From NCBI GenBank assembly GCA_012798895.1, contig JAAZMI010000055.1, positions 1 to 32,815 of the forward strand: DNA of 32,815 bases, in the 5' to 3' direction. The position numbers were made by a program, and so were the translations under genes. The stretch is from Bacillota bacterium. Its GTDB lineage: Bacteria; Bacillota; Dethiobacteria; DTU022; UBA8154. The notes beneath the pieces were generated by a model. It was given only the letters and a program-made list of their open reading frames with translations. It ran no database searches and was not told the origin of the DNA. The first letter of the stretch is position 1. The number at the start of each line of letters is the position of its first letter. Below are positions 31,887 to 32,815 of the stretch, piece by piece.

Positions 31887-32815
31887 ATGTTGAAAAACAA
31901 GATCATTCTTTTGGGATTGACGGGTGGTATTGCGGCCTACAAAGGCGCTGAACTGGCCCGGCTGCTGATCAAGGAGGGTGCGGCTGTACAAGCCGTAATG
32001 ACGGATAACGCCAAGGCTTTTCTGGCGCCCCTTACGTTAAGAAGCCTGACTGGGCGCCCGGTTTACAGTGCCTTGTTCGAACCCTCCTATGGTTCAGCAA
32101 CCATACATATCGATCTGGCCCGCGAGCCGCAAGCTTTTGTGGTAGCCCCGGCTACAGCCAATTTTTTAGGTAAACTGGCTGCCGGGTTGGCCGATGACCT
32201 ACTTACCACCTTGTTTCTGGCCGTCGATCCCTTAAAACGTCCTGTTATTCTTGCCCCGGCGATGAATACGGCTATGTTTCACAACCCGGTCGTTCAGGAA
32301 AATATAGAACGGCTGCGCCGTAGGGGTTTCGTAATTGCCGACCCGTCTTCCGGTGTGCTGGCTTGCGGCGATGTAGGTAAGGGCCGCATGGTCGAACCGG
32401 CGGGGTTGTTAAAGCTAATCCGGGATAAGTTGTTGGCTCCGGTGATCGTGCCGGATTATCGCGGGCAGACCATCCTCATCACGGCGGGTCCCACCAGGGA
32501 ACCGTTGGATCCCGTTCGTTTTATCAGCAACTATTCCAGCGGGCGCATGGGGTATGCTCTGGCCCGCGCCGCCAAGGAAAGGGGAGCGCAGGTTATCCTC
32601 GTGACGGGGCCCACCTCCCTGGAACCGCCGCCCGGGGTAGAACTTTGCCCGATCGAATCTGCGCGGGAGATGCACCGTGTCGTAATGGAGAAGCTTCCCA
32701 TAGCCCAGATCGTTATTAAAACCGCAGCCGTGGCCGATTACCGCCCGGCGGAGAGCCAGCCGCAAAAAGTCAAAAAAGGCGGCGATCTGGTACTAAGGCT
32801 TGTGCGCAACCCGGA
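31887..32815 (+). CDS. coaBC: Phosphopantothenoylcysteine decarboxylase/synthetase, 3' truncated
   Basis: Bifunctional coenzyme A enzyme. The CoaB half joins cysteine to 4'-phosphopantothenate using CTP; the CoaC half decarboxylates the product with FMN. ATG 31887 follows ACGGAG (31875-31880) with 6 bases spacing, and the frame is open to the window end (309 complete codons). CoaC motifs: LLGLTGGIAAYKGAELAR, ATIHIDLAR with the catalytic His, APAMNTAMFHNP and the active-site Cys in LACGDVGKGRM. CoaB begins ILITAGPTREPLDPVRFISN, then SSGRMGYALA and KTAAVADYRP. About 90 residues are expected beyond the window. Confidence 0.97.
   Translation, partial: MLKNKIILLGLTGGIAAYKGAELARLLIKEGAAVQAVMTDNAKAFLAPLTLRSLTGRPVYSALFEPSYGSATIHIDLAREPQAFVVAPATANFLGKLAAGLADDLLTTLFLAVDPLKRPVILAPAMNTAMFHNPVVQENIERLRRRGFVIADPSSGVLACGDVGKGRMVEPAGLLKLIRDKLLAPVIVPDYRGQTILITAGPTREPLDPVRFISNYSSGRMGYALARAAKERGAQVILVTGPTSLEPPPGVELCPIESAREMHRVVMEKLPIAQIVIKTAAVADYRPAESQPQKVKKGGDLVLRLVRNP

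Overview
The window is a contiguous stretch of chromosome from an endospore-forming, Clostridia-like member of the Bacillota. The evidence is the gene content and order. A peptidoglycan/division (dcw) cluster runs into the sporulation trio spoIIGA-sigE-sigG. It is followed by an ylm-divIVA-ileS-lspA-rluD-pyrR block and then by rqcH, a calcium ATPase, yicC, remA, gmk, rpoZ and coaBC. The same blocks occur in this order in Bacillus subtilis. No rRNA, tRNA, insertion sequence, prophage or CRISPR array is visible. Genes are densely packed, often with ATGA overlaps, and GTG/TTG starts are common. The genus cannot be named from this sequence alone.

Layout. 1-8783: murD (5' truncated), ftsW/spoVE, murG, murB, murA, ftsQ/divIB, ftsA and ftsZ, closed by a strong terminator. 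8923-11584: spoIIGA-sigE, then sigG with its own promoter. 11628-14277: a small unknown membrane or secreted peptide gene, ylmC, and an NrdD-like gene that lacks the glycyl-radical domain. 14335-18046: a HlyD-like gene, ylmE, ylmG, ylmH and divIVA; sepF and ylmD are absent from their usual places. 18113-24527: an isoleucine T-box leader, ileS, a DUF5665-like gene, a yteA/ylyA-type zinc-finger gene, lspA, rluD and pyrR. 24727-26490, minus strand: rqcH. 26779-32815: calcium P-type ATPase, yicC, remA, gmk, rpoZ and coaBC (3' truncated).

How the genes fit together. The first block makes lipid-linked peptidoglycan precursors and assembles the Z-ring. Three regulatory sites link it to sporulation: a perfect sigma-H-type promoter before ftsA, paired Spo0A-box-like sites before spoIIGA, and a sigma-F-type promoter before sigG. 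Together they would give the order polar division, mother-cell sigma-E activation, forespore sigma-G. The second half is housekeeping: isoleucyl-tRNA charging, lipoprotein processing, pseudouridylation, ribosome quality control (YlmH and RqcH), nucleotide metabolism, RNA polymerase omega and coenzyme A synthesis.

The least ordinary items are the ATP-cone NrdD homologue without its radical domain (12412-14277), the unknown signal-peptide-bearing small protein behind sigG (11628-11855), the upstream ORF coupled to ileS behind the T-box (18527-18595), and the overlapping divergent promoters with structured leaders between rqcH and the calcium ATPase (26491-26778). All promoter, terminator and RNA-structure calls were made by eye.
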